A stretch of 64,000 nucleotides of DNA from Hofstenia miamia (lineage: Eukaryota; Xenacoelomorpha; Acoela). The position numbers and the translations under genes were made by a program. This document shows, one piece after another, positions 1-13,654 of this stretch; position 1 is the stretch's first letter; every line of letters begins with the position of its first letter. The DNA lies in contig SCFE01000014.1 in NCBI GenBank assembly GCA_004352715.1, positions 2,972,426-3,036,425 of the forward strand, read 5' to 3'. The notes below the pieces were generated by a model. It ran no database searches, had not been told where the DNA came from, and saw only the letters and a program-made list of their open reading frames with translations.

Positions 1-3000
1 GAAATTTTGCGAAACTATTTTTATTGATTCAATATATATTTTATAATATAAGCAGAGATATGTCCTCAATTCAGGGTTTTCTATGCAAAATTGAAAAAGG
101 GTAATTGGCTAAGGCTTAACATAATCCATATAAAAACAAATTTGTTCTAACTCAAACATATTTTGCTATGCAATAAAAATTTCATTGTAAAGAAATGAGG
201 AAAATAAAATTATTATTGTTTTGAAACAGATGTAGGATTGGAAATAATTTATTTAAGAGATTTTGTATTGTGGTCTTTTATTATATTTGCTTCAACGATT
301 TTAGTGTAAGTGGTATAATTTTTTATTTATAATTTTCTTTCTTTAGCTGACTGTAATTGCAAAAAATTTCTGATTTTAGCTAGCCTTTAAGTTGTTCTTT
401 AATCCTTGTTTGTAGATATGATCTTGTTTCTCCAATGTATGAGGATGAACACCCATCACATTCATATTTACAAGTAATTAAGGAAGCCAACAGCATCGTA
501 ATAGGATTTTCGTTACTAAACAAACATGAAGTCGTTTAATTAAATTATTGGAGTATTGTTGTTTCATAACTCTGTAGTTTTTTGTTGATTTGTGAATTTT
601 TTATATTTTTGTTAAGCATATTCCTAAAAAAAACTGGTCTAAGCAATTTCTTATGAGTTTGCGAGGATATTCATTATTTGTAAGTACAGTACCGCTCATA
701 AGAATTGAAACACTCATCTTCACAATTTATTCCTGCAATGATTGACAGAATAACTTTGATTTTTAGAACTAGACTCAAGCTTGGCATTGTGCATTCAAAC
801 TTTCATTTAATCTTTTAATCAGAAATTTAGTTTTAATCTTATTCCGCTGTTAAGGACACCCTAAAAACTATTTCCATGAATAAACATTTTCTGTATATTA
901 TATTGAAGAAATCGAACTCATGGTAAAATATGTAGCTTATTCTAAAAGTTTTACATAAATATTTTCTTTTGACTCAAAAACAATACAACTCAAATTTTGC
1001 CAAAATCCCATTACTTTGTTTCAATTTACGTCAAAATTAGGGATGTAATAGGGTTTTTGCAAATTTGCACTCTTAATAAATGAAAATCTTCTAAAAGATT
1101 TGCACAAAAAATTTATATATATATATATATTTATATATATATTTATATATATATTTATATATATATATATAAAATCTAATATAGATTATCCTTTCCTGTC
1201 TTATCTAGATTATCCTGTCCCGAATCATGTCCACGGTGTGAACTGTTTTATATTTTTTCAAAAACCCTGCTTAAACTTCGGAATCATATATTTTTAAGAC
1301 GAGCATTTCGACACTCAACCAATTAACCTCAAAATTAAGCTATTCTAAAAACTTAAAGCATTTTGTTAACGTTACAACATTCTATTTAATTTAATGATTA
1401 AAATGTTAGTATCCGCTTTTGTTTAAGATTAATTATTAATATTAGGGCTTTCCTTCTTAGAAAATGTCTTACACAAAAACTTCAAGTGCCATTAATGCAA
1501 TGAAAAATTATCCTGGCTTTAGTACTATTTCTGCTTGATTTTTAATAGAATTAATTTGGTTCAGGGTAAATTACCACCAAATTCTTATACATTCTATATT
1601 AGAGCTCTTTATATCTAATGATACCTTTGATTCAAAGTGAACTTTTTATCGAACATTATTGTGTTTTATCTTTTCCCTATAATTCTGACTTAACAAAATT
1701 AATTCCTACAATTACATTTACGGGAAACGGTCCGAAATTTCTAAGGCACTTAGCGGGAATTGCACTTTTTCCCCAAAAAACCTATTTTTTGTCCATTGCT
1801 CCAGCAGTATTCACTTGAACTTAAATATATTTACCATAGGGGTAGGTAAATTTAAGGGACACTACCCTGCAAAATTTCAAAGATTTATGTTTGGAAACGC
1901 GGTCATGATGAGGTATTTAAAAAACATTTACAGGATATCAATTTGAGTTGAAACAGGAATTCGTCTGCCCCTAATGCTTCCTTGTTTTACAAAAATGTAA
2001 GCATTGTGGCACTAATGAATTTTTTTTTGGGTTGCTGTGCTTGGTATTCAATAAACAAATGAAACCATTTTATAATATATTTATTAATAAAATTATACTT
2101 TTTCCCCGTATGACTAATTCAGTCTAAGACCATCTGCGAAGTAAATCTATTGTGCATGAATTAACCCTTAAATGTGCAAACAACGTCTAAGGATATTTTA
2201 AAATTGGTAAATAAGATTTTCCAGTAATTGGAATTGTATACTGCATGGTCTTTATTACAATCTGAAAGAATAACTCTGAACTATCGAAATACATACGCTG
2301 ACGCAGTAATTACGCAACTGTAATAGTTTGTAATAAAAGGCTCCATTATTTACCTGTAAGCATGGCCTTTTTATTAATTTAATTACTTTCCGCATTATAA
2401 ACTGTAAGCAAGTGAGTATAAGCAAGGGTGTACTCGATGGAGTGCTCAGGGAGGGGAAGCCCAAATAGTTAAAGTTATTTTCTTGAGAAATTTAATTTGA
2501 TCAAAATATAACATAAGAATACAGTGCCCAAATTTAGAGCCTTCGTTGTTTATTATTTAGGAGTACAGCTCTGAGTATAATACTGCTGAACTGATGATAT
2601 TATTTCTTAGAGACATTTGATATCTAAGATTAACACTGAATGTGTTTTACATTTCCAGAAATATCATATGATATTAGCTTCAGGCTATTGATACATATGT
2701 TTTATTTTGTTCTTATCCGTGAATTATAATAAATAATAAAAAAGTGTCAATTACGTTAAGCATAGATTGTACGTGGATTTGCAAACACCGTAGATGTTCT
2801 TAAAGTAACTTGCTTATTTTAGAAGTCTATCGAATTTTAATGCAAGCTCGTTCTTTCTCAAGAAGAGTCCTTATACATACTATGTATTTATGCTATATGG
2901 GTTGTGGTTGTTTCTAATGCATGTAATCTTTTAAAATAGGAAACAAATATTTGACCGCACCTATTTCCTTTTATGCATGCAGCCTGCCTAAGCCTCATTG

Positions 3001-3190
3001 AGCGACATCGTACGAAACGTCAAGTTTAGTGAATTATATCCCTCTCAGTAAATCTCACAGAATATAACAGAACATTTCGTACTAAGCAATGTCTAAACTA
3101 CAAAGGCATCGTTACTTCAGCAAACAAGAAGTCATAATATATTTTCTTCTGCAACAAGAACAAGAATATTTATTTTTGATGATGCTTTTC
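1..3190. other. AT-rich intergenic DNA without recognisable genes
   Basis: This stretch is AT-rich with frequent stops in all frames. The short open frames, such as 1618-1818 and the minus-strand frame 2255-2464, have no family resemblance that I can see. The only structured part is the TA microsatellite at 1112-1170. I see no exon with convincing splice sites. Confidence 0.6.
1112..1170. repeat. TA-rich microsatellite
   Basis: An almost pure TA dinucleotide run broken by single extra Ts. The Tyr/Ile-rich frame through it is low-complexity translation, not a gene. Confidence 0.9.
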
Positions 3191-3198
3191 CTTATTGA

Positions 3199-3904
3199 CT
3201 GGGGTAGGGCCGTAACGGGCACGGACAAAAGTGTATGGGCACCGGGTCGGGCATGCGGGCTCTTGTTGTTGTCATTCAAGAATCAAAAATCTAAAATCTT
3301 AAAATCTATTCTATATATCTATGTATATGCATTTCGTTTAACACTAACCTTCATGTAGATTTATTGTAGAAATTGCAAAACAGTACATAAAATATTACAC
3401 ATGGAAGTCATTGCTTTGATCAATTTTAAGGATTTCCAGTTCACTGTCATCTTCTGATATTGCTTTAATTATAATATTGTACTTTGTATATTATATTGTA
3501 AAGTAAGAAGCTTACTTCAGAAGACAAATTAACATATAAATCCTAGCCCTGATTATGGTTGTGACGTTTGATGCACGCTTTCGCAATGATTGACAAACAT
3601 GTTGATTAATATTTCAAAACGGGATTGAATTATTATTATTTAGTTGTAAAATTCAACTTCTCGGTGATTTAAACAAAAAGTTTTATTTTTATATTGATGT
3701 AAGCTTCACTGGTGGGTATGACAATTTAAGTATGTTTCTTTTTAATAACAAAGTTGAAGGTTATTTTGTTGCATAAACCAATTTAAGCTAAATAACACTT
3801 AGATACGGGCATAACGGGCTTAGCATATTGCCAAGGACACACCAATGGGCTTATTTTCGTGGCCACGGGCTACAGACCGCGCACGGGCACGAGCCCTACC
3901 CTAG
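3199..3904. mobile_element. Non-autonomous hAT-type element (MITE), 706 bp
   Basis: Both ends are GC-rich islands in AT-rich DNA. The left end begins CTGGGGTAGGGC and the right end, read in reverse complement, begins CTAGGGTAGGGC. A perfect 8-bp direct repeat, CTTATTGA, flanks the element at 3191-3198 and 3905-3912. An 8-bp target duplication is the hAT signature. Both subterminal regions carry many copies of CGGGC/GGGC (3205-3265 and 3800-3895), typical of hAT transposase-binding repeats. No transposase is encoded inside, so it would have needed an enzyme supplied in trans. The terminal TAGGG sequence resembles known hAT ends, but I cannot name a family. Confidence 0.85.
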
Positions 3905-3912
3905 CTTATTGA

Positions 3913-6900
3913 AGAAGCACTAAATAGTACTATTGAAAATTTATCTTCGTGATGGCCATACAATAAATGAATTACTCAAAATTTTGTTCACTCAGCAAAT
4001 TTAACTGCAGGGAGTCATAAATTCCTTGCAACCATTAATATTTTTTCTAAAAATTTTATAAAATTGATTAAATGGCTAATTCCATGTGTCAAATAATTAA
4101 TTATGCCTTCCATCTGTTATTAACTTCTCACAAGTTTAATGAATTTCAAAGATTAATATAGTGAATGAGATGTAATGCATAATATGATTGACCAGTAAAA
4201 TATTGTATATTCCATAATTGAATTCTATTATTGAATTTTGAAATGATTTAGTAATCATGTGAACAGTGTAAATATCTTCTACTAATGTGAATAAGGTTTC
4301 CTGAACTTTAAATCTCAAGTCGCACTCTTGAAGACAATTAAATTCAAAATTTTAATAGAACTAAGCGTGTACTATTTGCGGGCTTTTATTATCAGATGAC
4401 AGATACCGATAGTATAAGCTATGTGCAACTCTAGAAGAGGCTTAGCAATAGCCATTAACCATATTTCATCTCAGAAATTTCCTAAAATCTGTGATGTTTT
4501 CTAAAAAAATTTCAATCTCGGGACTAAATATAGACATAAAGTGCCAAATACTCCAAATGATATTGAAGTGATTTTTCTTTTATTAGCGATTGAAAAGCAT
4601 GAGGAGCTCAGAAAAAGCTCTAAATAGGCTGGAGCAGTCCGCTACACAGAAAGAAATAATTGTTGTTAATTTTTGCTTTCATGGGCTTTAGACAAAATAA
4701 TTAACACAGCCTTAATTTTCGGAATCATTTTCATCTAAAAATGGGTAAATTTTGCAAGTATTCCTGGCACTAATACATGGGAGCGCATTCACCTATGAAT
4801 GTGTTAACATGCATCTCAAGATTTTCAAAATTTCTATTAGGCTTGGTGATAGTTGATGGAAAATAAGGAAAATCAGTTTGAAATGTTCAAACTGCACTAT
4901 GGAAACAAGGTTACTCATTGCCACAAGAAATATACTAGGTGCAAAAAAGTCTAAGCATTTAAACATGGAATATGAATATATTTATTTATCTTTGTTTCCA
5001 AATAGATATGCAAATTTAGCTTGCAAAATGGACAGTTTTATCAATCCCAATATGTATGCAGTATTGTAGCTTACACAATAGGCACTTCCGTTTTTAAAAC
5101 AGTTTAAAATTTCATTGATTGCTTAAAATCGGCTTATGTTTAGCTGATAGAATTTAAGATTGAAGCTTTTAATAATGCAAGGTATTTTAAATAAATTTAA
5201 TCAGAATTCATATTGTGAACCAATTGAGTATTTTGTCATTTTGATCAAAAGATGCAATTTTAACAGAAATTAAGGGTTTCACTTTGATTTAAAGAATTAT
5301 ATGTGCTTATTGAGATAGTTTTTTGCTTAAAACAATTATGTTTGCTGAATCAAATTTACACTGCTTAGCAACTATTTAAGCTTACTATAATCATGTCTAA
5401 ATTCTAAGCTGTAATTTTATCTTACACTTAAAATTTGCAATATAAAAATTGAAAACAATTTTGATGGACTGCGTTTGATTGATTACTGTTTGAAACAGGC
5501 AATATAGGCAATTTATTAACGAAAGCTATTAGGCAGCTGCAATAAATGTAAAATAAAATCGCATAGGAGTGAACTAATGTTTTCAATAAAGTTTATCTTC
5601 ATTCACAATTTTTACTGTTTAACTAAAATATTTTTTTATAAAATCAAATGAAAGAAAATCGCAAGAATTGTTATATATTCAAATGGTGATTTGTACTTTA
5701 GTTCACACTTTTCATATTTGTAGTTGTTGCTTATGGCTGTTCATATCTCCTCTCTTTATTACAAACGGCGAGAAAGCAATTGTATATTTAATATATGTGA
5801 TTTAAGAATGAGTAATCAGAAATATAAATGTCTCTGTATTTCTAACATAATTAAAAAGTTTGTGTTGTTAAATATTTCGTTTTCTATGTAAACCGGTTAA
5901 TCAAAACTATTGGTACGTGCGCTTTAGGTATTCACCAGTTAATAAATCAAAAGAAAAGTTCTTTTTTCAAGTAGTTGATATTTTTTCAATAATTTTCTGG
6001 AATTGATTTAAACGCGATTAATGAGAAAAAAATTATTGAGTAATATTTATAGGCATATTTCAAAATATAGAACACAAAAATTACAAAATATCTTTTAAGT
6101 CTGTGTCAGTTATTATGAAGAAGAACTTCCGAAGGGGCCTTCTTTTTGTCTGTAGCTAATCCCAACCTTTCTGAATATTTGGCTTGCTAGAGACAATAAA
6201 TTTGCAAATTAATCGTGTTAACCGACGACATAATGATGTTGGGAGGAAAGCAAGGAGCCATACTTGTCAATTTTAAAGCACCTGTGTCATAAATTCACTG
6301 ATTCATTCCATACGAATTCAACTTTAGGCGAAACAATCATTTAAGATCACCCTAACTTTTTCTGAGAATTCTACGTCATGAAGGTATTGTCAGACAGCTA
6401 GTCCATCAAAGTAAATTGAAACCTATCAAAGCTTTTACATAAGTGAAAGTAAATATCAATATATTTGCGCACATGACACATTTGAAGTTAAAATCCTGCT
6501 ACATTTTGAAGATATTTCTATAGCATTATATTAATAATTTAAGTTATAACTACGAACGAATGCTTTTTTCTTATTTCACTTGTAATTGAACAAATTGAAT
6601 TATATTCAAAATAAATTTCGTTATTCCTGGACAAATTCTAAATCACCTCTTTGGAATTTGATATACCGTTATTTAAAATTTTTTTAAAGTTTTTAACCCA
6701 AACTTACCCCTTAAGATTTTCCTAAATTTTTACCGAGTAAATTATGTTAGACGTTTTGAATGGGTAGTCTTTCTGTCTTGAAAATTCAATCGATTAAGGA
6801 ATCGACCTATTTTCTCAAACCTTACTGATTATTTTTAAAAGTTTGATATCATTAAAATTACTTAAAATATTATACAGTATCAATTTCATTTGTTAGTAAA

Positions 6901-8332
6901 ATCGTTCTGTCTCATGATTTATTTTTGGTTCTACACTTGTAATATATAATAGCTGGAACTCTGGCAATATTATCCAAGTCCATGAAAATGTCTACACTTT
7001 GATGCATTTTAGAATATTCTGTTAAAATAAATATGATTTTTTGTGCCTCATGCAAGGTATTGGTTAATTTGAATGTGCAATTAATTTTTCAAATAATTTA
7101 CTAAAATTGTGCGTTATAGAAATTAGATTATAATTTTTCACAAAAAGGGAATCTTCATTTTTAAACAAAGGTGTTATATTTTACTTTTTCATTATCTTCG
7201 GTAACTTGTTTTCATATATACATTGATTGAATGATAGATTGTCGCCAAATATATGAAAAACTTTCTAATATATAAAGTAAGGTAGATGAGCGGAACCTGA
7301 AGATTTGTTAGCGTCTAATTTACAATTTGATTCCCTAAGTTCTGATTGAGGATTTTTAGGAAAATTGAAGTTGCCTAATTTTTTAAATTTCTGATTTAAA
7401 TGATTTATTTTCCTTTTTTATCGATAAATTTTTTATTGTCAGAATAAATTTCTGAAATTTCAATATTGAGCCCATTCGATTTTTCAATTAAACCATTAAA
7501 AAATTTCCACTTTTCTTAGAAGAATTTAAGTTTTCTGTTATAAAATTGTGCAGATTTTATGTTATCAAGCTTGCTGGAGATTGTATGCAGGTTTGACTCT
7601 AAACTAAAAAGATTTATTTTAGTTTAGATAAAACATTCTTTAATTGTTACTTAAAAATTAATGTCGTTTTTCGAGTGGGAGTTTGAGTGTTGATTATTTA
7701 TAAATTATAAATAGCGCATAATTTTTTTTTTCATAAAAATTCAAGTAGTTGATGTTAAAGTTACCTAATATGCTTAGTGAATAGTTATTGCTAGGAATAT
7801 CTGAAATACGATTGAATTTAAAATTTATATATTCTACAAGAAAGTTCTTATTTGGATTATTTGTGATATTATTTAATTCATTTTCCGAAAAATTGGTAGG
7901 TGATTAAATTGCAATCCATAATGATTCAAAAACAAAATTATCCGATTCAAACTCTTTTTTAAGTATTGGATTTAAAACTTTTCGTACAATTAACAATACC
8001 ATCACCTCTGCTATCCCTATTCTTAACAAAATATTGAAAATCTTCAGAGACCGGATTGATATGATTGCTTAAATAAGTTCCTGTAATAGAAATTTGAATT
8101 TGAGCTAAATTGAATTGTAATATTGGAATATGATTTCTATTTGTCAGACTTCTGGCGTTTAGATAAATATATTTAAAATTCTCAAGATTACATTCATCTA
8201 AAATTGGGCCAGGATTTAACTCTATATCCCCTGCTAGAATAATTAAATTATTAAAAAAGCAGTTATAGATTTGCCAAATTTTAGAGATGTTTCATAGTGG
8301 TGTTGATAATGCAGTTTGTTTGTGTGTGTGCG
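3913..8332. other. AT-rich intergenic DNA, nothing recognised
   Basis: Roughly 4.4 kb of AT-rich sequence. Open frames are short (the longest around 60 codons, for example 4878-5069), low in complexity, and resemble no family known to me. No inverted terminal repeats or tandem arrays stood out. Confidence 0.5.
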
Positions 8333-8369
8333 TAATAATAATAATAATAATAATAATTATTATTATTAT
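8333..8369. repeat. TAA/TTA microsatellite bounding a Dong-like LINE
   Basis: A (TAA)n run turns directly into a (TTA)n run at about 8357, at the 3' end of the minus-strand Dong-like fragment. Dong of Bombyx is known to insert in TAA repeats. Confidence 0.85.
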
Positions 8370-8370
8370 C

Positions 8371-8716
8371 CTTGCATCTCACAGCTTCATGCTGGTATTC
8401 CTCTCAGCTCGGGGAACTCACCAGTTCCCAGGGAGTCTGAGAGCTTTCCTCAGGACTCTAGCTGTTCCTAACAATGCTGCCTTCTGTGCTACTGCTCCTC
8501 CCCACTTTGGTACTCCCAACTCCTCCAAGTATCTCGTATGCTTCTTACTCACTGCTCCTAGTGCGCCTACTACTACCGGGACTACTTCAACTTTCTTTAA
8601 CTTCCACAGCCTTTCTATTTCCTCTGCTAACTCTCTGTACTTGTCTATCTTCTCTTTCTCCTTGCTTTCTACATTCCTGTCCTTTGGTACTGCTATGTCT
8701 ATTACTGTTCCTAATC

Positions 8717-8717
<1 letters not shown>
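8371..8717 (-). mobile_element. Dong/R4-like LINE, 5'-truncated 3' fragment
   Basis: On the minus strand this encodes the C-terminal end of the restriction-like endonuclease seen complete at 51806-52615. It begins near LGTVIDIAVPKDRNVESKE and continues through IDKYRELAEEIERLWKLKK to the conserved 3' untranslated end. It lacks the zinc knuckle and the PD of the catalytic PD-x14-D motif. A frameshift occurs near the GAVSKKH segment. It is bounded by (TAA)n/(TTA)n on one side and (TTA)n at about 8716-8757 on the other, the same setting as the other copies in this window. The open frames on the opposite strand here are antisense shadows. It is a dead, severely 5'-truncated insertion. Confidence 0.85.
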
Positions 8718-8757
<40 letters not shown>

Positions 8758-8839
8758 GATAAGGCTGAATATACGTATAATGTAACCTAGAAAAGCTCCA
8801 AAAAAACAAAAACAACGTGTCACTTTACAAATCTGCACT

Positions 8840-9745
8840 GTTATATCCATTTCGCCAGTTGAAATGTATTTAGAAATTCGAACTGTTTGCTTAGCAGATT
8901 TTCGTTCAGGAATCTTCTATTTGTTATTCTATTATTTATCATCCTTATTTCCATTGGGAGGTTATTCCATAGCTGTAAGGCCTGCATACAAAAAGAGTTC
9001 ACCCAATAATTAATTTTTTTGTTATTACTACTAAATGTATTGTTTCTTTTGTTGAATTTTAGCCATTTTTCAAAAAATTTCAGCGATTTTTTTGCCATTT
9101 TTGAAGTCGAATAAAATTAGTAAAATAGTATGTTGTATATTGAAACATGGTGATAAAATACTTAAGTTATTTTTTATGTGATTGACGCTATTGTGTTTCT
9201 GTATAGAGAACATTGTTCTTACGGCTTGATTGAATGATATTGTTAATTGATTTAAAAGTGTTTGCTTTATTCCACTAAGTAGAAAACAGCAATATATGTA
9301 TTGGCTTGTAACAAAGGCATGAAAGAGGCTAACACTAGTTGTGGCTTCTTTAGCATATGAAGGATTCCATGGACAATTTTTTTGGTTTTTATTGATAATT
9401 CATTATATTGAAGTTAAGTTTTTCGTCTTGTACAACGCGTAGATATTTCACTGTTGGAGAAAGACCTATTTCAAAAGTATTTATTTTCAATGGAATTGCT
9501 TTTGTATAATTTTTAAATTCTTTGTTGCGATACCTAATATACTGCGTTTTCTCAAGTTTTAATTTAAGATGATTATAATAAATTAGACAGATCTTCTATT
9601 GTATTCTTGAGACATATATATAATGTTGCATTTGCTGCAGTTATACATGTATCATATGCATACTGAAAAATATTTGTTTCTGTGATGTTTTTTCCAACGT
9701 CATTTATGGATAGATTTTTATTCTCATTTTATTTGAATGCAAAAT
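8840..9745 (-). pseudogene. LINE reverse transcriptase remnant (CR1/jockey/I-like)
   Basis: Read on the minus strand, a degraded frame starts near 9740 with NIFQYAYDTCI, the motif-C region of a reverse transcriptase. The YADD box is mutated to YAYD, so the active site is lost. Several frame breaks follow, then an open stretch (9098-8841) with ALQLWNNLPMEIR, which matches the usual A..WNSLP.E block near the C-terminus of CR1/jockey-type ORF2 proteins. No endonuclease domain remains. It lies 120 bp from the Dong-like fragment. Family placement rests on motif reading only. Confidence 0.7.
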
Positions 9746-12260
9746 GCTTAGAAAATGATAGAACTGTGGAAAATAGCTAGTTCTATGATTTTATTATTTA
9801 ATTCATTTGTTACTTCAGAAGCTTTCAATTGAAGAAGTTTCTATGGCCTCAAGTTTGTTTATGTTGTTGCAAATTGCCATTTTTTTCTTTTATTTGTATA
9901 CAAACTCCCAATTCGTGACTACAATATGCACTAATGGTAATAAATCAACTCAATAAAATAGCATAATCAAAAGCAAAAAAACACATAATCTTTTACAGAA
10001 GTGTGACATATTAGATCAGAAAGAATGATTTTTTGATAGATGAGAATGGGTCAATGTGTAAATTTTCGGTTGATGAACACACCATCTGTGCATTACTTAA
10101 AATGAATTTCAAAACCTTTGAAGCGCCCTTTCCCAACAAAATTGATCCATATACCAATTGAACTGTTTTTCTGTATCTAAGTATTATATCGAATTAAACA
10201 TTTTAGTACTTAGCATTTATAAATAAATTACACTATTTTTACGAAATTTTAATTCAATAATAATTCATAGCAATATCGATGCGTCTTTGAAAATTATTTC
10301 ATTGAAGACATTCAAAGCCTACTATAAGTAATCACTTAGCAATTTGCAGAATACAAAGAGAAATGAAGCAATACAATTTCTTAAAGTCGTAAAATCGCTA
10401 ATAAAAATTTAGTTAAACTCTCTAGTCGTTCAATTATAGCATTTAACTTGAAGCAAGTATCCGTTATCATTTTAAAGATGATTCAGGGAAATTGAGGGTT
10501 TTTGCAACTATATTTATATAACAACGTGAAAAAAATTCTGTCATGTTAATTCCATAATTTATACTATTAATATCCTTTAAATCCGATGCTAAAATGTAGA
10601 AATAGATTATTAATTATTTGCTTTGGTTACTTAGGCTGCATTTTCCAACAACTCCTAGCTTGTCACAGTAATGTGTTTTTATTGCTTCATGTTTTTAAGG
10701 TCAGTAGCCGTTAAGATATTTCAAAACGGAACATACTATTAAAATTCACTTTGAATGCTTCAGGTTATAACCGCAGTTATTCCCAGAATCAGTTGTAGAC
10801 ATTTCCTCTCAAAGTATTATGTAGAAAGATACAGAATTTATATAATGTAGAGCTTAGAAGCAATAGCTTAAAGATATTACCTAGATAATGGTGTTGAATT
10901 AATACAAAATTTCAGGAATAAAAATCATTCGTTTCTAAAACTATAGTAAGACCAACCTGTTGGTTGGATTAAATGTGGCGGACTTCTGCATCCTTGCAAA
11001 CACCAGCCAAATGGAAGCATAGCCTTGCTGTATGTTCTTTACATTCAACTGCAAATGTTAGGCCGGGCACACCCATCAGGGAGAGACCATGCAACACGAT
11101 AATTGCCATGTGTTTGAAATCCAAAAGCTGAATCAATTTCCTACAAGAAGGCGTCGCGCACATCCGAGAATTGTTGCAGTTATATCTGCAATATCATTAT
11201 CAATGTTGCAGATATGTTCCCAAGATATATATGGGAGTAACTTTCAAGAGTAATTATGTCGATTTCCGCGCAAAATCTCCCTAATGTGTGCGCCGGCTTC
11301 ATTCCCAGTTATATTATTCTATTACATATTCTATGCAGAATTTATGTAATAAGGAATATCCTGCAAGAACTAAGTATTTGAATGGTTGTACAATCATGTT
11401 CCATTTTGAGAAGTTAGAAGCCCATTGATTTTATGGAAAAGCTTATACTCCATTAGTGTGTTCTATATTATATCAATGTACGAAAAAAATTATAATGTAG
11501 ATGTCTCATAATTTTAAGCCTACGTCTTAATTACCATTGCAAATTTAGAATATTTCAAAATTATTTCAACATATATCAATTTAGAGATTAATAAGATGAG
11601 TCTAATTAATTATTTACCATCATTTTCCATCTAATTAATGTAATAATAAAAATGAATTATTAGGATTTTTTCAATTTAACTTCAAGAACGCGGCTAGAAA
11701 TGATGTAATTTAACGGTTCAATAAATTTAATAAATCCTCAAACGACTGTACAAAAAATTGATGTAAAATTCATCTTCGCTTATCTATACTGCACAATCTT
11801 TATCATGTCTTAGAGTAAAATTCAAAGAAATCGCACTTTACACAGCTTCACTTTTCCAATCCATCATTTGAATATTAAAAATTTTTTAAATTTTCATAAT
11901 ATTTAATTGTTGATTATTCACAAATATTTTTATCCAGTCGCTCATTATTGTAAAAAACCAGTGACTGTATTTATGACCATTGATACATTATTCGTATTTT
12001 GACTCATAGAATGCTGCAATTTTTTGAGTGTTTATTTTTATAGGATATATAGTAATCATCTGGCACTCTATATAATCAATAACACGACTTACAGCAAAAT
12101 AATGTAATTTTCCCTATACTAGGTCATATAAAATTTGGTTAAAATTAATCGTTTACTTTATAAGAAATCAAATGTATAAATACTTACGATATAGATATAG
12201 TTATTATATAATACTAGGGTGCTAAATGTATGTCGAATGCACACGATTGTTATATTTCAT
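9746..12260. other. Intergenic DNA with one GC-enriched island
   Basis: Mostly AT-rich and featureless. The exception is 10930-11200, which is clearly richer in GC and holds a 64-codon open frame on the minus strand (10969-11163) that I cannot identify. The palindrome CCAACCTGTTGGTTGG occurs at 10952-10967 at its left edge. It could be an exon or a transposon fragment. Confidence 0.4.
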
Positions 12261-12266
12261 GTACAT

Positions 12267-12287
12267 TGGTTGTTGTTGTTGTTGTTT
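12267..12287. repeat. (TTG)n microsatellite
   Basis: Short pure GTT/TTG run. No coding role is evident. Confidence 0.8.
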
Positions 12288-13017
12288 TTCACTTCAGAAG
12301 GCTTACGCTTGTTCCAACTTGTACTTGCAACGCCTTTTCCAAGCAGACTTTCTTAGGTAGATCCGGAAAATCCAAATTTTGCTTTAACTTTGCCTGATCT
12401 TAATCCATCTTTAGATCCAGTAATTTGTATATAGTATTCAAAATAAACTAACGTCTTCGTTTTTTACCTCGATTCTAAAAAGACTTAAAGACAGAGTTTT
12501 GCATTCAAAAACTCCACATTTAAATGTTCACTCTGCAAAATCGTATAAAAATTCTGCCTAAGCTGGTTTGAAGAGTTTCTCGTCTTAAAGTTTTGCTAAG
12601 CTAATATGTAATTTTTTAATTTGGTGACTTATCAAAGTATTTTTTAAAATGCTGTAATAATAATATTAGTAAAGGTAATAATTGTAAACTGAATTGTTCT
12701 TAAATATATAGACAAAATCTACAAAAAAGTCAAATTACAAAATATAAAAGTTTGTAATCGTGGACAGAACTGTCTTTATCATTGTTTGCAGAAAGCTTCG
12801 AAATATTTTTAGAGATCAAATGCTTAGTGCAATATATTTTCTAAGGTGATGAATGAATTTTATTAAATTGTATTTTTCAACAATGGGAGACGGCATTGAG
12901 TCATTTATTGAGTCTCTCAGCATAGTTATTATATAAATATTACACATTTTCTCTGACGCTTAGCATAGAATATATGAAATTATTGAAATATATTAGTAAA
13001 CATCTACAAAGACTAGA

Positions 13018-13429
13018 GCTGGATCCGGTCAGGTTAAAACTGGTTAAGCCGGTCCGGTTAAATCCGGTTAATTTCTAAGAGCCGGTAAATCAGGTTAAAA
13101 TCCTGTTAAAACATCTATTTTTGATTCTGACAATATATTGATTAGAATGATTTCGTATTACAAAATAATAGAAATTGTGGGAAAGAGTGGAAGGATTCCA
13201 AATTGTTATTCCAGTACTAATCTGCATTTTGCCATTCAAACAGTGGAATTGAAATAATGTGTGCACTATTTGAAACTATTTAGCCTATATTTTAATTAAA
13301 TAAAATCATTCATACAGTTCAAAATTTCTTATTCTATTTGTGTAACTACATACATTTCTTTCATTTAATTTTTATTGATTTTGCGTTCATTTTCATTAAT
13401 GTTGGCTTTATAAAAACTTCATGTCTAAA

Positions 13430-13476
<47 letters not shown>

Positions 13477-13654
13477 CAATTTAATGTTAGCCCAAAGGAA
13501 TAGACGAATTTTATCTTGAAGGATAAAGAAATCTATTGTTTGTTTTATTATGAACATGATGCTAATCTTTAAATATCTGTTTAGAACCGGATAAAATCTT
13601 GTTAAGTTAAGAAGAAATCCGGCTAAAGTATATTGGGACGCACAGCACTAAGAT
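13018..13654. mobile_element. Possible non-autonomous hAT-like element
   Basis: The left end (from TAGAGCTGGATCCGG) has five or more CCGGTTAA/AGGTTAAA-like repeats within about 90 bp. The right end has AACCGGATAAAAT and ATCCGGCTAAAG and finishes near CAGCACTA, so the outermost bases pair as TAGAGCTG and TAGTGCTG. I could not find a matching 8-bp target duplication. The interior has a TA microsatellite (13433-13470) and no coding. The subterminal repeats fit the hAT pattern, but the boundaries are uncertain. Confidence 0.4.
13433..13470. repeat. AT dinucleotide microsatellite
   Basis: Pure AT run inside the candidate element at 13018-13654. Confidence 0.95.

Noticed and set aside
8287-8790. 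167-codon plus-strand open frame
   Set aside because: It is antisense to the Dong-like endonuclease fragment and runs into TAA repeats. The minus-strand frames at 37449-38033 and 52060-52719 are the same artefact at other copies.
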